Of a stretch of 64,000 nt of DNA, positions 22,826 to 34,100 are shown in pieces. Location of the stretch: NCBI GenBank assembly GCA_019802505.1, contig JAFMOC010001058.1, forward strand, positions 28,821 through 92,820, given 5' to 3'. How positions within the stretch are numbered: position 1 is the stretch's first letter; the number at the start of each line of letters is the position of its first letter. The stretch is from Corydoras sp. C115 (Eukaryota; Chordata; Actinopteri; Siluriformes; Callichthyidae). Under the pieces are notes generated by a model that saw nothing but the letters and a program-made list of their open reading frames with translations, was not told where the DNA came from and did no database searches. Both the position numbers and the translations under genes were made by a program.

Positions 22826-23830
22826 ATGGGGTGGTTTAGTGGTTGGCATGTTCTCCTCTCAGCACTAGGGATTCCCGGTAGGAATCCAAATTTGGGTGGA
22901 GTTTCCATGTTCTCCCCGTGTCCACATGGGGTTCCTCCGGGTTCTCTGGTTTCCTCCCACAGTCCAAAAACATGGATCAAGTCAATTGAGTTCTCCAAAT
23001 TGCCCCATATAGAGAGTGTGTGTGTGAGTGAGTGTGTGTCCAGTGATAGATTGGCGTCCTGTCCTGGGTGAATCTGCCCAGCGCCTGAAACGTTCTCCCC
23101 TGGATGGGCATGGGGAACCCCCCCGCGACCCTAATAGAGGATAAAGCGGGTGATAATGAATGAATGAATGGAATCGGATATGGGGTGGTTTAGTGGTTCA
23201 CCTCTCAGCGCTAGGGATTCCGTTAGGAATCCAAATTTGGGTGGAGTTTCCATGTTCTCCCCGTGTCCGCGTGGGCTTCCTCCGGGTTCTCCTGTTTCCT
23301 CCCACAGTCCAAAGTCAATTGAATTCTCCAAATTGCCCCATACAGAGTTTTTTGTGTGTGAGAGAGTTTGTATCCAGTGATAGATAGTGTATCTGCCCAG
23401 AGTCTGAGACATTCTCCCCTGGATGGGCATGGAGAAACCCCCCCCCCCTGCGGATGTTCAAGGATGTACGGAAAAGTCTGTGGGTGCCGTGAAAGTGAAG
23501 TTATCTTTATGTCCATCCATCCATTTGTCCAAACATGGATCAGGGTATCCAAATTCTGGTGGAGTTTCCATGTTCTCCCCGTGTCCGCTTGGGCTTCCTC
23601 CAGGTTCTCCGGTTTCCTCCCACAGTCCAAAAACATGGATCAAGCTAATTGAATTCTCCAAATTGCCCCATATAGAGTGTGTTTGTTTGTGTCTATGTGA
23701 GTGTTTGCCCAGTGCTTCTGTCCTGGGTATATCTGCCCGGAGCCCGAAACGTTCTCCCCTGGATGGGCATGGGGAACCCCCCCCACCGCGACCCTAATAG
23801 AGGATAAAGCGGAAGATAATGGATGGGAAG
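22826..23830 (+). repeat. Three adjacent family A SINEs
   Basis: Copies at about 22826-23162, 23178-23455 and 23530-23830. The first two share the flank GGAATCGGATATGGGGTGG/TCAGATATGGGG and both have the box B variant GGTAGGAATCC or GTTAGGAATCC, so they descend from one copy by duplication. The third starts in the core. Confidence 0.85.
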
Positions 23831-23892
23831 ATAATGTATACTGATGAAATTTCTAGTTTGAGGGCGGACAGGACGGTGGCCTATTAAGGAAA

Positions 23893-24450
23893 GCACAATG
23901 GCTTAGTGGTTAGCATGTTCTCCTCTCAGCGCTAGGCATTAGGGCTTCCTGTGCTAGGGATTCCTGGTTCGAATCCCCATCTGGGTGGAGTTTCCATGTT
24001 CTCCCCGTGTCCACATGGGGTTCCTCCGGGTTCTCAGGTTTCCTCCCACAGTCCAAAAACATGGATCAAGTCAATTGAATTCTTCAAATTGCCCCATATA
24101 GAGTGTGTCTGTGTGAGTGAGTGTGTTTAGTGATAGATTGGCGTCCTGTCCTGGGTGTATCTGCCAAGCGCCCGAAATGTTCTCCCCTGGATGGGCATGA
24201 GGAACCCCCTAATAGACCCTAATAGAGGATAAAGCGGAAGATAATGTATAGATAATGTATAATAGGGCGGCACGGAGGAGTGTTTAAAGCGGATTCCAGG
24301 TTTGATCCCCATCTGGGTGGAGTTCCCATGTTCTCCCGGTGGATGGATCCGGTTTCTTTCCAAAAAAAAAATCGGTCAGAGTTCTCCAAATTGCCCCATA
24401 TGGAGTGTGTGTATGTGAGGGAGTGTGTGCCCAGCGATGAATTGGTCAGA
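23893..24450 (+). repeat. Two family A SINEs, second truncated
   Basis: Copy at 23893-24255 has a duplicated GCTAGGG-ATT head segment. Copy at about 24265-24450 begins GGGCGGCACGG, lacks box A and loses its 3' third. Confidence 0.8.
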
Positions 24451-24557
24451 GCTACATTTCATTTTGAAAATTTCATTAAATCAATAGTGTCATCAACCGA
24501 TGACATATCTGGTCACCTTACAGTCCCAATTTATTACACTCCCTTTGCCAGCACTAT

Positions 24558-25052
24558 CCATCCATTATCCTCCGCTTATCCTCTATTACGGTCGGGGGGG
24601 GGGGGGTGGTTCCTCATGCCCCTCCAGGGGAGAACGTCTCGGGCGCTGGGCAGATACACCCGGAACAGAATGCCAATCTATCACTGGACTCACACTCACA
24701 CACACACAGACACACTCTATATGGGGCAATTTGGAGAATTCAATTGACCTTGATCCATGTTTTTGGACTGTGGGAGGAAACCGGAGAACCCGGAGGAAAC
24801 CCACGTGGAGACGGGGAGAACATGGAAACACCGGTCTCCGGTTTCCTCCCACAGTCCAAAAACATGGCTCAAGGTCAATTGAATTCTATAAATTGCCCCA
24901 TATAAAGTGTGTCTGTGTGAGTGAGTGTGTGTGTGTCCAGCGATAGATTGGGTGCCCAGCACCCTGTCCTGGCACCCGAGACGTTCTCCCTGGCTGGGCA
25001 TGGGGAACCCCCTGCGACCCTAATAGAGGATGAAGATAATGGATGGATGGAT
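24558..25052. repeat. Inverted pair of family A SINEs
   Basis: A minus-oriented copy without head (24558-24835) meets a plus-oriented copy without head (24836-25052) at ACACCGGTCTCCGG. The arms are mostly complementary, so the DNA or any transcript can form a hairpin of about 200 bp. Confidence 0.85.
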
Positions 25053-26840
25053 CCTAAAAAACCTTTCAACACACACCAGACCTCGGTCCACTTACTCCAA
25101 CCTTACTGCAGCCTCCACCTTCAGATCCCATGACGTGGAGCAAGCAGCCCTGGGTTCTAGTATCGAGTCCTGCTCTGTGAAGGAGAACTAAGCTTAGAAC
25201 GCACCTTTAATAGCTCCATTCAGCCCTGTTATCTAAAAAACAAGAGAAAACAGGTGGAGGAAGAAACAGCTGCATAGACTCTGGGTTCTAGTATCGAGTC
25301 CTGCTCTGTGAAGGAGAACTAACTAAGCTTAGAGCGCACCTTTAATAGCTCCATTCAGCTATGCCCAGCGCCCGAAACGTTCTCCCCTGGATGGGCATGG
25401 GGAACCCCCCCCCCCCCCCCCGCGACCCTAATAGAGGATGAAGCGGAAGATAATGTATAGATGAAATTACCTTGAGGTAATATATATATATATATATATA
25501 TATAGGCGGCACGGTGGCTTAGTGGTTTAGCATGTTCTCCTCTCAGCACTAGGGATTCCCTGTTCGAATCCCCATCTGGGTGGAGTTTCCATGTTCTCCC
25601 CGTGTCTGCATGGGTTTCCTCCGGGTTCTCCGGTTTCCTCCCACAGTCCAAAAACATGGATCAAGGTCAATTGAATTCTCCAAATTGCCCCATATAGAGT
25701 GTGTCTGTGTGAGTGAGTGTGTGTGTGCCCAGCGATAGATTGGGTGCCCAGCACCCTGTCCTGGCGCCCGAGACGTTCTCCCTGGCTGGGCATGGGGAAC
25801 CCCCTGCGACCCTAATAGAGGATGAAGATAATGGATGGATGGATTCTAAAAACCTTACAACACACACCAGACCTCGGTCCACTTACTCCAACCTTACTGC
25901 AGCCTCCACCTTCAGATCCCATGACGTGGAGCAAGCAGCCCTGGGTTCTAGTATCGAGTCCTGCTCTGTGAAGGGGAACTAAGCTTAGAACGCACCTTTA
26001 ATAGCTCCATTCAGCCCTGTTATCTAAAAAACAAGAGAAAACAGGTGGAGAAAGAAACAGCTGCATAGACTCTGGGTTCTAGTATCGAGTCCTGCTCTGT
26101 GAAGGGGAACTAAGCTTAGAACGCACCTTTAATAGCTCCATTCAGCTATGCCCAGCGCCCGAAACGTTCTCCCCTGGATGGACATGGGGAACCCCCCCCC
26201 CCCACGACCCTAATAGAGGATGAAGCGGAAGATAATGTATAGATGAAATTACCTTGAGGTAATATATATATATATATAGGCGGCACGGTGGCTTAGTGGT
26301 TTAGCATGTTCTCCTCTCAGCACTAGGGATTCCCTGTTCGAATCCCCATCTGGGTGGAGTTTCCATGTTCTCCCCGTGTCCACGTGGGTTTCCTCCGGGT
26401 TCTCCGGTTTCCTCCCACAGTCCAAAAACATGGCTCAAGGTCAATTGAATTCTCCAAATTGCCCCATATAGAGTGTGTTTGTGTGAGTGAGTGTGTGTGT
26501 GTCCAGCGATAGATTGGGTGCCCAGCACCCTGTCCTGGCGCCCGAGACGTTCTCCCTGGCTGGGCATGGGGAACCCCCTGCGACCCTAATAGAGGATGAA
26601 GATAATGGATGGATGGATTCTAAAAACCTTACAACACACACCAGACCTCGGTCCACTTACTCCAACCTTACTGCAGCCTCCACCTTCAGATCCCATGACG
26701 TGGAGCAAGCAGCCCTGGGTTCTAGTATCGAGTCCTGCTCTGTGAAGGAGAACTAAGCTTAGAACGCACCTTTAATAGCTCCATTATCTAAAAAACAAGA
26801 GAAAACAGGTGGAGAAAGAAACAGCTGCATAGACTCTCGA
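25053..26840. repeat. Tandem triplication, about 780-bp unit containing a SINE
   Basis: Unit: a unique flank starting CTAAAAA-CCTT-CAACACACACC, a 5'-truncated SINE fragment (TATGCCCAGCGCCCGAAACG), the linker GAAATTACCTTGAGGTAA with (TA)n, then a full SINE. Full SINEs lie at 25505-25850 and 26279-26625. The flank in units one and two holds an internal duplication of the CTGGGTTCTAGTATCGAGTC segment, which unit three has only once. Confidence 0.87.
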
Positions 26841-27456
26841 TGGAGGATGCATAAAAAGATGAATTAACTTTTGGCTGATCATCGTCGTGTCGTCATAATT
26901 CAGAGAGGTGAGCAACGTCAGCAGAGGTTCTAATAAATGATATTATTAATTAACACACAGCAGGAGATCTTTTATTAATTGCAATGTGCTGTATGGTGTA
27001 TAATGTGGCTCATGTGTAACTATTGCTATGTTGCTAACTAGCCCGTCGTTCCTTCTGTTTACTTTTCGTAAACAAACCAGCCAGCACAACCAACTAACTA
27101 CGTTAACCAGCATATTAAATATGTTTTTTATTTGCATTAACTATTTAGTTTTAAATACCCCCACCGAAAAGCGAAAATATCCCAACTTTATTTATCACGT
27201 TAGAATTCGCGTTGAGTTCATGGACAAGCTAACGTGCTAACGGCGTGCTAACGACGCGGTGCAGTCTGGCTTAAATATAAAGTCTTTTTGCCCTTATTTT
27301 TAAAAATAAAACATATATAAAACTATATCACACACTAATTCTCTTACTGAGATCTTATTTAAATGTAAATGTAATAAATTGGGAGGTATTGTGAGTCAGT
27401 GTTTAAAGTAATAAAAGCTGAAATCTCATTTAATCTTATTATAAATATTAAGACAG
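26841..27456. other. Unique intergenic sequence between scamp5 and parp16
   Basis: No exon recognised. Near 27226-27260 a short motif GCTAACG is repeated three times with CpG. It could belong to a promoter or 5' exon of parp16, but nothing proves it. Confidence 0.3.
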
Positions 27457-28697
27457 GGGGCGGCACGGTGCTTTAGTGGTTAGCATGTTCTCCTCTCAGC
27501 GCTGGGGATTCCAGGTTGGAATCCCAATCTGGGTGGAGTTTCCATGTCCTCCCCGTGTCCGCGTGGGTTTCTTCCGGGTTCTCCGGTTTCCTCCCACAGT
27601 CCAAAAACATGGACGTCAATCGAGTTCTCCAAATTGCCCCATAAAGAGTGTGTGTGTGAGTGAGTGTGTGCCCAGTGATAGATTGGCGTCCTGTCCTGGG
27701 TGTATCTGCCCAGTACCCGAGACGTTCTCCCCTGGATGGGCATGGGGAACCCACCCCCCCTGCGACCCCAATATAGGATAAAGCGGAAGATAATGGATGG
27801 ATGGATATTAAGACTGCCCAGCGATGGATTGGCGCCCTGTCCTGGGTGTATCTGCCCAGCGCCCGAAACGTTCTCCCCTGGATGGGCATGGGGAACCCCA
27901 CCGCGACCCTAATAGAGGATAAAAGCGGGAGATAATGAATGAATGAATGAATGAATGGATATTAAGACAGGGGGCAGCACAGTGGCTTAGTGGTTAGTAT
28001 GTTCTCCTCTCAGCGCTAGGGATTCCCGGTTCGAATCCCTATTTGGTTGGAGTTTCCCTGTTCTCCCCATGTCTTCATGGGTTTCCTCCGGGTTCTCCGG
28101 TTTCCTCCCACAGTCCAAAAACATGGATGTCAATCGAGTTCTCCAAATTGCCCCATATAGAGTGTGTCTGTGTGAGTGAGTGTGTGTCCAGTGATAGATT
28201 GGTGTCCTGTCCTGGGTGTATCTGCCCAGCGCCCGAAACGTTCTCCCCTGGATGGGCATGGGGAACCCCCCCCACGACCCTAATAGAGGATAAAAGCGGG
28301 AGATAATGAATGAATGAATGAATGAATTAATGGATATTAAGACAGGGGGCAGCACGGTGGCTTAGTGGTTAGCATGTTCTCCTCTCAGCGTTAGGGATTC
28401 CCGGTTCGAATCCCTATTTGGGTGGAGTTTCCATGTTCGTCCCGTGTCCGCGTGGGTTTCCTCCGGGTTCTCCGGTTTCCTCCCACAGTCCAAAAACATG
28501 GATCAAGGTCAATCGAGTTCTCCAAATTGCCCCATATAGAGTGTGTGTGTGTGAGTGAGTGTGTGCCCAGTGATGGATTGGCGTCCTGTCCTGGATGTAT
28601 CTGCCCAGCGCCCGAAACGTTCTCCCCTGGATGGGCATGAGGAACCCCCCCACGACCCTAATAGAGAATGAAACGGAAGATAATTGATGGATGGATG
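27457..28697 (+). repeat. Cluster of four family A SINEs in tandem
   Basis: Copies at about 27457-27805, 27812-27960 (5'-truncated), 27971-28330 and 28348-28697. The linker GGATATTAAGACAGGGGGC recurs before copies three and four, and AATATTAAGACAGGGGGC precedes copy one, so the group grew by tandem duplication. Confidence 0.87.
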
Positions 28698-28904
28698 TGA
28701 GAACTCATTTAAACACATTAATAATTAAAGGTGAGGTCAAGATCGGGATGAGGTTAAAGGTTGGGTCGGGGTTATGACAGGGTTTGATGGCTAGGTTAGG
28801 GTTATGATTTCTTGCTTAAAGGGTACCTTATTGCATGTGGAGAAAATGGATTGCCACTAAGAACTTTATTAAAATGTAGAAAATTTGAATTTTTTTAAAG
28901 TATA

Positions 28905-29236
28905 TTCCATCCATCAATTACCTTCCGCTTTATCCTATATTGGGGTTCTCCATGCCCATCCAGGGGAGAGCGTTTCGGGCGCTGGGCAGATACACCCAGG
29001 ACAGGACACCAATCTATCACTGGACACACATTCACTCACACAGACACACTCTATATGGGGCAATTTGGAGAACTCGATTGACCTTGATTCATGTTTTTGG
29101 ACTGTGGGAGGAAACCAGAGAACCCAGAGGAAACCCACACGGACACGGGGAGAACATGGAAACTCCACCTAGATTGGGATTTTAACCAGGAATCCCTAGT
29201 GCTGAGAGGAGAACATGCTAACCACTAAGCCACCGT
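28905..29236 (-). repeat. Family A SINE
   Basis: The C-run position is nearly lost (TTGGGGTTCTCC), unusual for this family. The last bases of the head are missing. Confidence 0.82.
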
Positions 29237-29308
29237 AATTGTGTTTATATAAAGTTCATTACCTTTTTTCTAGTATTAAGGTTAAATTGATATGTAATTA
29301 GGGTTGCA

Positions 29309-29645
29309 CGGTGGTTTAGTGTTTAGCATGTTCTCCTCTCAGCGCTAGGGATTCCCGGTTCGAATTCCCACCTGGGTGGAGTTGCCATGTTCTCCCCGTG
29401 TCTGCATGGGTTTCCTCCGGGTTCTCCAGTTTCCTCCCACAGTCCAAAACCATGGATCAAGTCAATTGAGTTCTCAAATTGCCCCATATAGAGTGTGTCT
29501 GTGTGAGTGAGTGTGCCCAGTGATAGATTGGTGTCCTGTCCTGGGTGTATCTGCCCAGCGCCCGAAACGTTCTCCCCTGGATGGACATGGGGAACCCCCC
29601 CGCGACCCTAATAGAGGATAAAGCGGGAGATAATGAATGAATGGA
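29309..29645 (+). repeat. Family A SINE
   Basis: Full length from GGTTGCACGGTGG to GAATGAATGGAT. Confidence 0.85.
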
Positions 29646-30022
29646 TTCTCTGTTCCTTTAAGAACATTGACAACGTTAATTTCCAAGGTTACGAGGCTAC
29701 AAAGTTTCCAAAGTTAGAATTAAGGGTTAAAGTGTTTATTAAGGAGTTGAAGAGCGACAAGCTTTGATATTTGATGCAGCCAATGAGGTTTGTGTTCTTT
29801 CTGTTGGTATACTAATTGTGTTGATATAAAGTTTATTACCTTTTCTAGTATTAAGGTTAAATTAATATGTAATTGTGGTTCTAAGTCAAGATGTAAATCC
29901 GTTTGGTTAAACAAGCAAAGGATCATTCTGAAGATTCAGAGTTTACAATGTAGAAATGGCTCATTGTATATTTGTTTATGTGATTTATGTTACAGTTCTT
30001 ACGGTTGGGTGTAAGGTTATGT
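29646..30022. other. Unique sequence, partly duplicated
   Basis: The segment GTTTATATAAAGTTCATTACC (near 29242) recurs in changed form near 29822 (GATATAAAGTTTATTACC), followed in both by TAGTATTAAGGTTAAATT. A SINE insertion separates the first copy. No gene seen. Confidence 0.4.
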
Positions 30023-30701
30023 ACAAAGTTAAGGTACAAACTCAAGAATAAACCTAATCAGTATAAAAGCTAAGGTCGACTTTAAATCGGGGGCGGCACG
30101 GTGGCTTAGTGTTTAGCATGTTCTCCTCTCAGCACTAGGGATTCCCGGTTCGAATCCCAATCTGGGTGGAGTTTCTATGTTCTCCCCGTGTCCGCATGGG
30201 TTTCCTCCGGGTTCTCCGGTTTCCTCCCACAGTCCAAAAACATGGATCAAGGTCAATTGAGTTCAAGAATAAACCTAATCAGTATAAAAGCTAAGGTCGA
30301 CTTTAAATCGGGGGCGATTTAAATCGACTTTAAATCGACTTTAAATGGGGAACCCCCCCGCGACCCTAATGGAGGATAAAGCAGAAGGGGGGGGGGGTTC
30401 CCCATGCCCATCCAGGGGAGAACATCTCGGGCGCCGGGCAGATACACCCTGGACTCACACTCACTCACACAGACACACTCTATATGGGGCAATTTGGAGA
30501 ACTCAATTGACCTTGATCCATGTTTTTGAACTGTGGGAGGAAACTCCGCTCAGATTGGGATTCGAACCGGGAATCCCTAGTGCTGAGAGGAGAACATGCT
30601 AATCACTAAGCCACCGTGCCACCCCCGATTTAAAGTCGACAGCACAAATATTCTTGCCAATACTGATTAGGTTTATTCTTTAGTTTGTACCTTAACTTTG
30701 T
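30023..30701. repeat. Large imperfect inverted repeat containing SINE arms
   Basis: The left arm starts ACAAAGTTAAGGTACAAACT and continues through AATAAACCTAATCAGTAT, GTCGACTTTAAATCGGGGG and a plus-oriented SINE head. The right arm, read on the minus strand from 30701, has the same words in the same order. The centre holds a second direct copy of the flank (about 30264-30316) and short repeats of CGACTTTAAAT. Confidence 0.85.
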
Positions 30702-30955
30702 GGGTGGAGTTTCCATGTTCTCCCCGTGTCCGCGTAGGTTTCCACCGGTTCTCCGGTTTCCTCCCACAGTCCAAAAACATGGATCAAGGTCATTTGAATT
30801 CTCCAAATTGCCCCATATAGAGTGTGTCTGTGTGAGTGTGTGTCCAGTGATAGATTGGTGTCCTGTCCTGGGTGTATCTGCCCAGCGCCCGAAACGTTCT
30901 CCCCTGGATGGTCATGGGGAACCCCCCCCCCCACGACCCTAATAGACTCAGATCT
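30702..30955 (+). repeat. Family A SINE fragment abutting the parp16 acceptor
   Basis: Starts at GGGTGGAGTTTCC, ends CGACCCTAATAGA about 25 bp before the 3' splice site of the first parp16 coding exon. Confidence 0.85.
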
Positions 30956-30981
30956 TTCTTTTTATTATCTTGTGGTTTCAG

Positions 30982-31177
30982 TGTTGTGATGCAGCCGCCT
31001 CCACCAGCAGCCACAGTCAGAGAGCTGGTGCGCTCCTGTCTCCATGTCGACCCTGTAGCCGCGGATCTCCGCTGCAGTCTTTTTGTAGCAGCTCTGCAGA
31101 ACTATAAGCGTGATTCTGTGCTCAGACCGTTCCCGTCTCGGTATATGAGAGGAGAGATAAAGGATTTTGAGGATTTG
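30982..31177 (+). CDS. parp16: parp16 first coding exon
   Basis: Acceptor TTATCTTGTGGTTTCAG at 30981, seven untranslated bases, then ATG. Donor GTAAGC. Encodes 63 residues ending KDFEDL, phase 0. Confidence 0.93.
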
Positions 31178-34100
31178 GTAAGCATGAGCATTATGTTTCA
31201 TTTCTATTTTGTTGTGTAACATGTACGCTTTCTATTTATCTGACTTTTATTTTTATAGTTGTAGTTATTTCAAAATCAAATCAGGTTTATTGGTCACGTG
31301 CGCAGATATACATGGTACAGCCAGCAGTGAAATTCTTACCGACATCTCCACATAAAGTTAAAATAGAATAAAATAGAATATAAATAGCCCGCGATGGATT
31401 GGCGTCCTGTCCTGGGTCTGTCTGCCCAGCGCCACTAGACGTTCTCCCCTGGATGGGCATGGGGAACCCCACCGCGACCCTAATAGAGGATAAAGCTGAA
31501 GCTAATGGATGGATGAAAAGAATATAGAATAAAAATAAAATAAAAATAAAGTAAAATCCATCCATCCATTATCTTCTGCTTTATCCTCTATTAGGGTCGT
31601 GGGGGGAGGGGTGAGTTCCCCATGCCCGTCCAGGGGGGAACGTTTCAGGCGCTGGGCAGATACACCCAGGACAGGACGCCAATCTATCACTGGGCACACA
31701 CTCACTCACACAAACACACTCTATATGGGGCAATTTGGAGAATTCAGTTGACTTTATCCATGTTTTTGGATTGTGGGAGTAAACCGGAGAACCCGGAGGA
31801 AACCCACACGGACACGGGAGAACATGGAAACTCCACCCAGATTGGGATTCGAACCAGGAATCCCTAGTGCTGAGAGGAGAACATGCTAACCACTAAGTCA
31901 CCGTGCCACCCCATGTGATATAATGAAATTAAAAATTTCTTGAATCTTGAATATTGAAAAATAGAATAAAGATAAAATAAAAATAAAGTAAGATACACCC
32001 AGGACAGGACACCAATCTATCACTGGGCACACACTCACTCACACAAACACACTCTATATGGGGCAATTTGGAGAACTCAATTGACCATGATCCATGTTTT
32101 TGGAGGGACATGGGGACATGTGGAGAACATGGAAACTCCACCCAGATTGGGATTCGAACCGGGAATCCCCAGCGCTGAGAGGAGAACATGCTAACCACTA
32201 AGCCACTGTGCCGCAGGTTCAGACATTGTAAGACACAAAAATGGTTCCTCGATATACAATAGTGTCTTTTTTAAATTTAAATGAACTAAAGACACTTGGG
32301 TCCGCCCGGCCGCTCAAGGAGGACGAGTCCCCCACTGAGTCTTGGTTCTCCCAAGGTTTCTTCCTTAAATAACAACATAACGGAGTTTTTTCTTGCCACT
32401 GTCGCTTCGGCTTGCTCTTTGGGGGTTTCAAGGCTTTTCATTCTGTAAAGCTGCTTTGTGACAATGTACTGTTGTAAAAAGCGCTCTATAAATAAAGTAC
32501 CGTATTTTCCGGACTATAAGGCGCACCTAAAAGCCTAAAAGTTTCCCAGAAATCGGACGTGCGCCTTATAATCCAGTGCGCCTTATACGTGTACTGAGTT
32601 CCAAATTCTATAAAAGTATTGTTGTGCGACCGGGTGGTTTTTTCCCCACATCGCCGCCCTGCTGGTCTGTGACTCCATACGCGCTCATCTCACAGAAAAG
32701 CCGAGTGAAGAAAAGTAATCCGGAGCTCGCCGTCATTCCGGGAGGATTAAATAAAGAACTCCGACCGCTGGACATTGGTGTAAACGGGGCGTTTAAAGTA
32801 AAGTCGCGGGTGGCGTGGGAGCGATGGATGATAGACGGAGAACACACGTTTACTAAAACTCGGGAGGCGGCGGCGGGGCGAGTTACGCCACCGTCTGTGA
32901 ATGGATTGTGGACGCCTGGGCTGAGGTTTCTGCCGTGACCGTCGTCCGAGCTTTCGCGAAAGCCGGCGTCGTAGCCGAACGGCCGCCGGAGACGAGACGG
33001 ACTCGGACATCGATGAGAGGGAACGCCGGAGTGCTCGATAGAGAACCAGCTTTTTAATTCAGACACAGAAGACGAGGACGCTGATGGATTTGTGGGAGAA
33101 GAGAGATTAAAATAATGTGTGTTTTATCAAATAGTAGAATAAACTTCAATTATAAATCAGCGTTTTGCATCCTTTACTTTTCTTGTAGATCGTATGTTTT
33201 AGCGAGTGCCTTATAATACGCTGCCGTACAGAATAAGTACCGTACAGAAATAGAGTCCCTAATTCAGACTGCGCCTTATAGTACGGTGCACCTTATACGT
33301 GACTCAAATACAGATATAGACCCCGTAATTCAGACTGCGCCTTATAATACGGTGCGCCTTATGGTCCGGAAAATACGGTACTTGAACTTGAACTTGGGAC
33401 CTGGTATAAAATCGGTCCTCAGCTTCTCCTTGCTGTTTATAAGAGGTGTGTTCAGAGGGGAAGCTTGTTTGCTGTGGGCTGTGACCTACATTTGCAGAGC
33501 GAGATGTCGTGGTGCTTGAAGAGCGTGATGCGATTACTCCAACTTTTTATAGACGAGAGGCTGTAAACGTCCTCGTTAGTCAGTCGTATCAGAAATAAGA
33601 TTCTAGGGTGGGCTGTCTCAGGCGGCATGGAGGCTTAGTGGTTGGCATGTTCTTCTCTCAGAGTTAGGGATTCCCGGTTCCAATCCCAATCTGAGTGGAG
33701 TTTCCATGTTCTCCCCCGTGTCCTTGTGGGTTTCCTCCGGGTTCTCCGGTTTCCTCCCACAGTCCAAAAACATGGATCAAGTCAATTGAATTCTCCAAAT
33801 TGCCCCATATAGAGTGTGTCCATGTGAGTGAGATGGGTCCTGGGTGTATCTGCCCAGCGCCCGAAACGTTCTCCCCTGGATGGGCATGGGGAATCCCACT
33901 GCGACCCGAATAGAGGATAAAGCAGAAGATAATGGATAATGGATGGTGGGCTGCCTCTGGGTTGATGGCACCATTTACATTACATTTGGTCATTTATTGG
34001 ACGCTTTTATCCAAAGCGACTTACAAGGTGAGCACAGGGTTAATCACAACATCCCTGCAGCAATGAGGGTCAAGGGTCTTACTCAAGGACCCACACTGGT

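Noticed and set aside
28740..28830. GGTTAGGGTTATG-like words suggesting interstitial telomere repeats
   Set aside because: Only isolated, irregular TTAGGG-like words; no tandem array.
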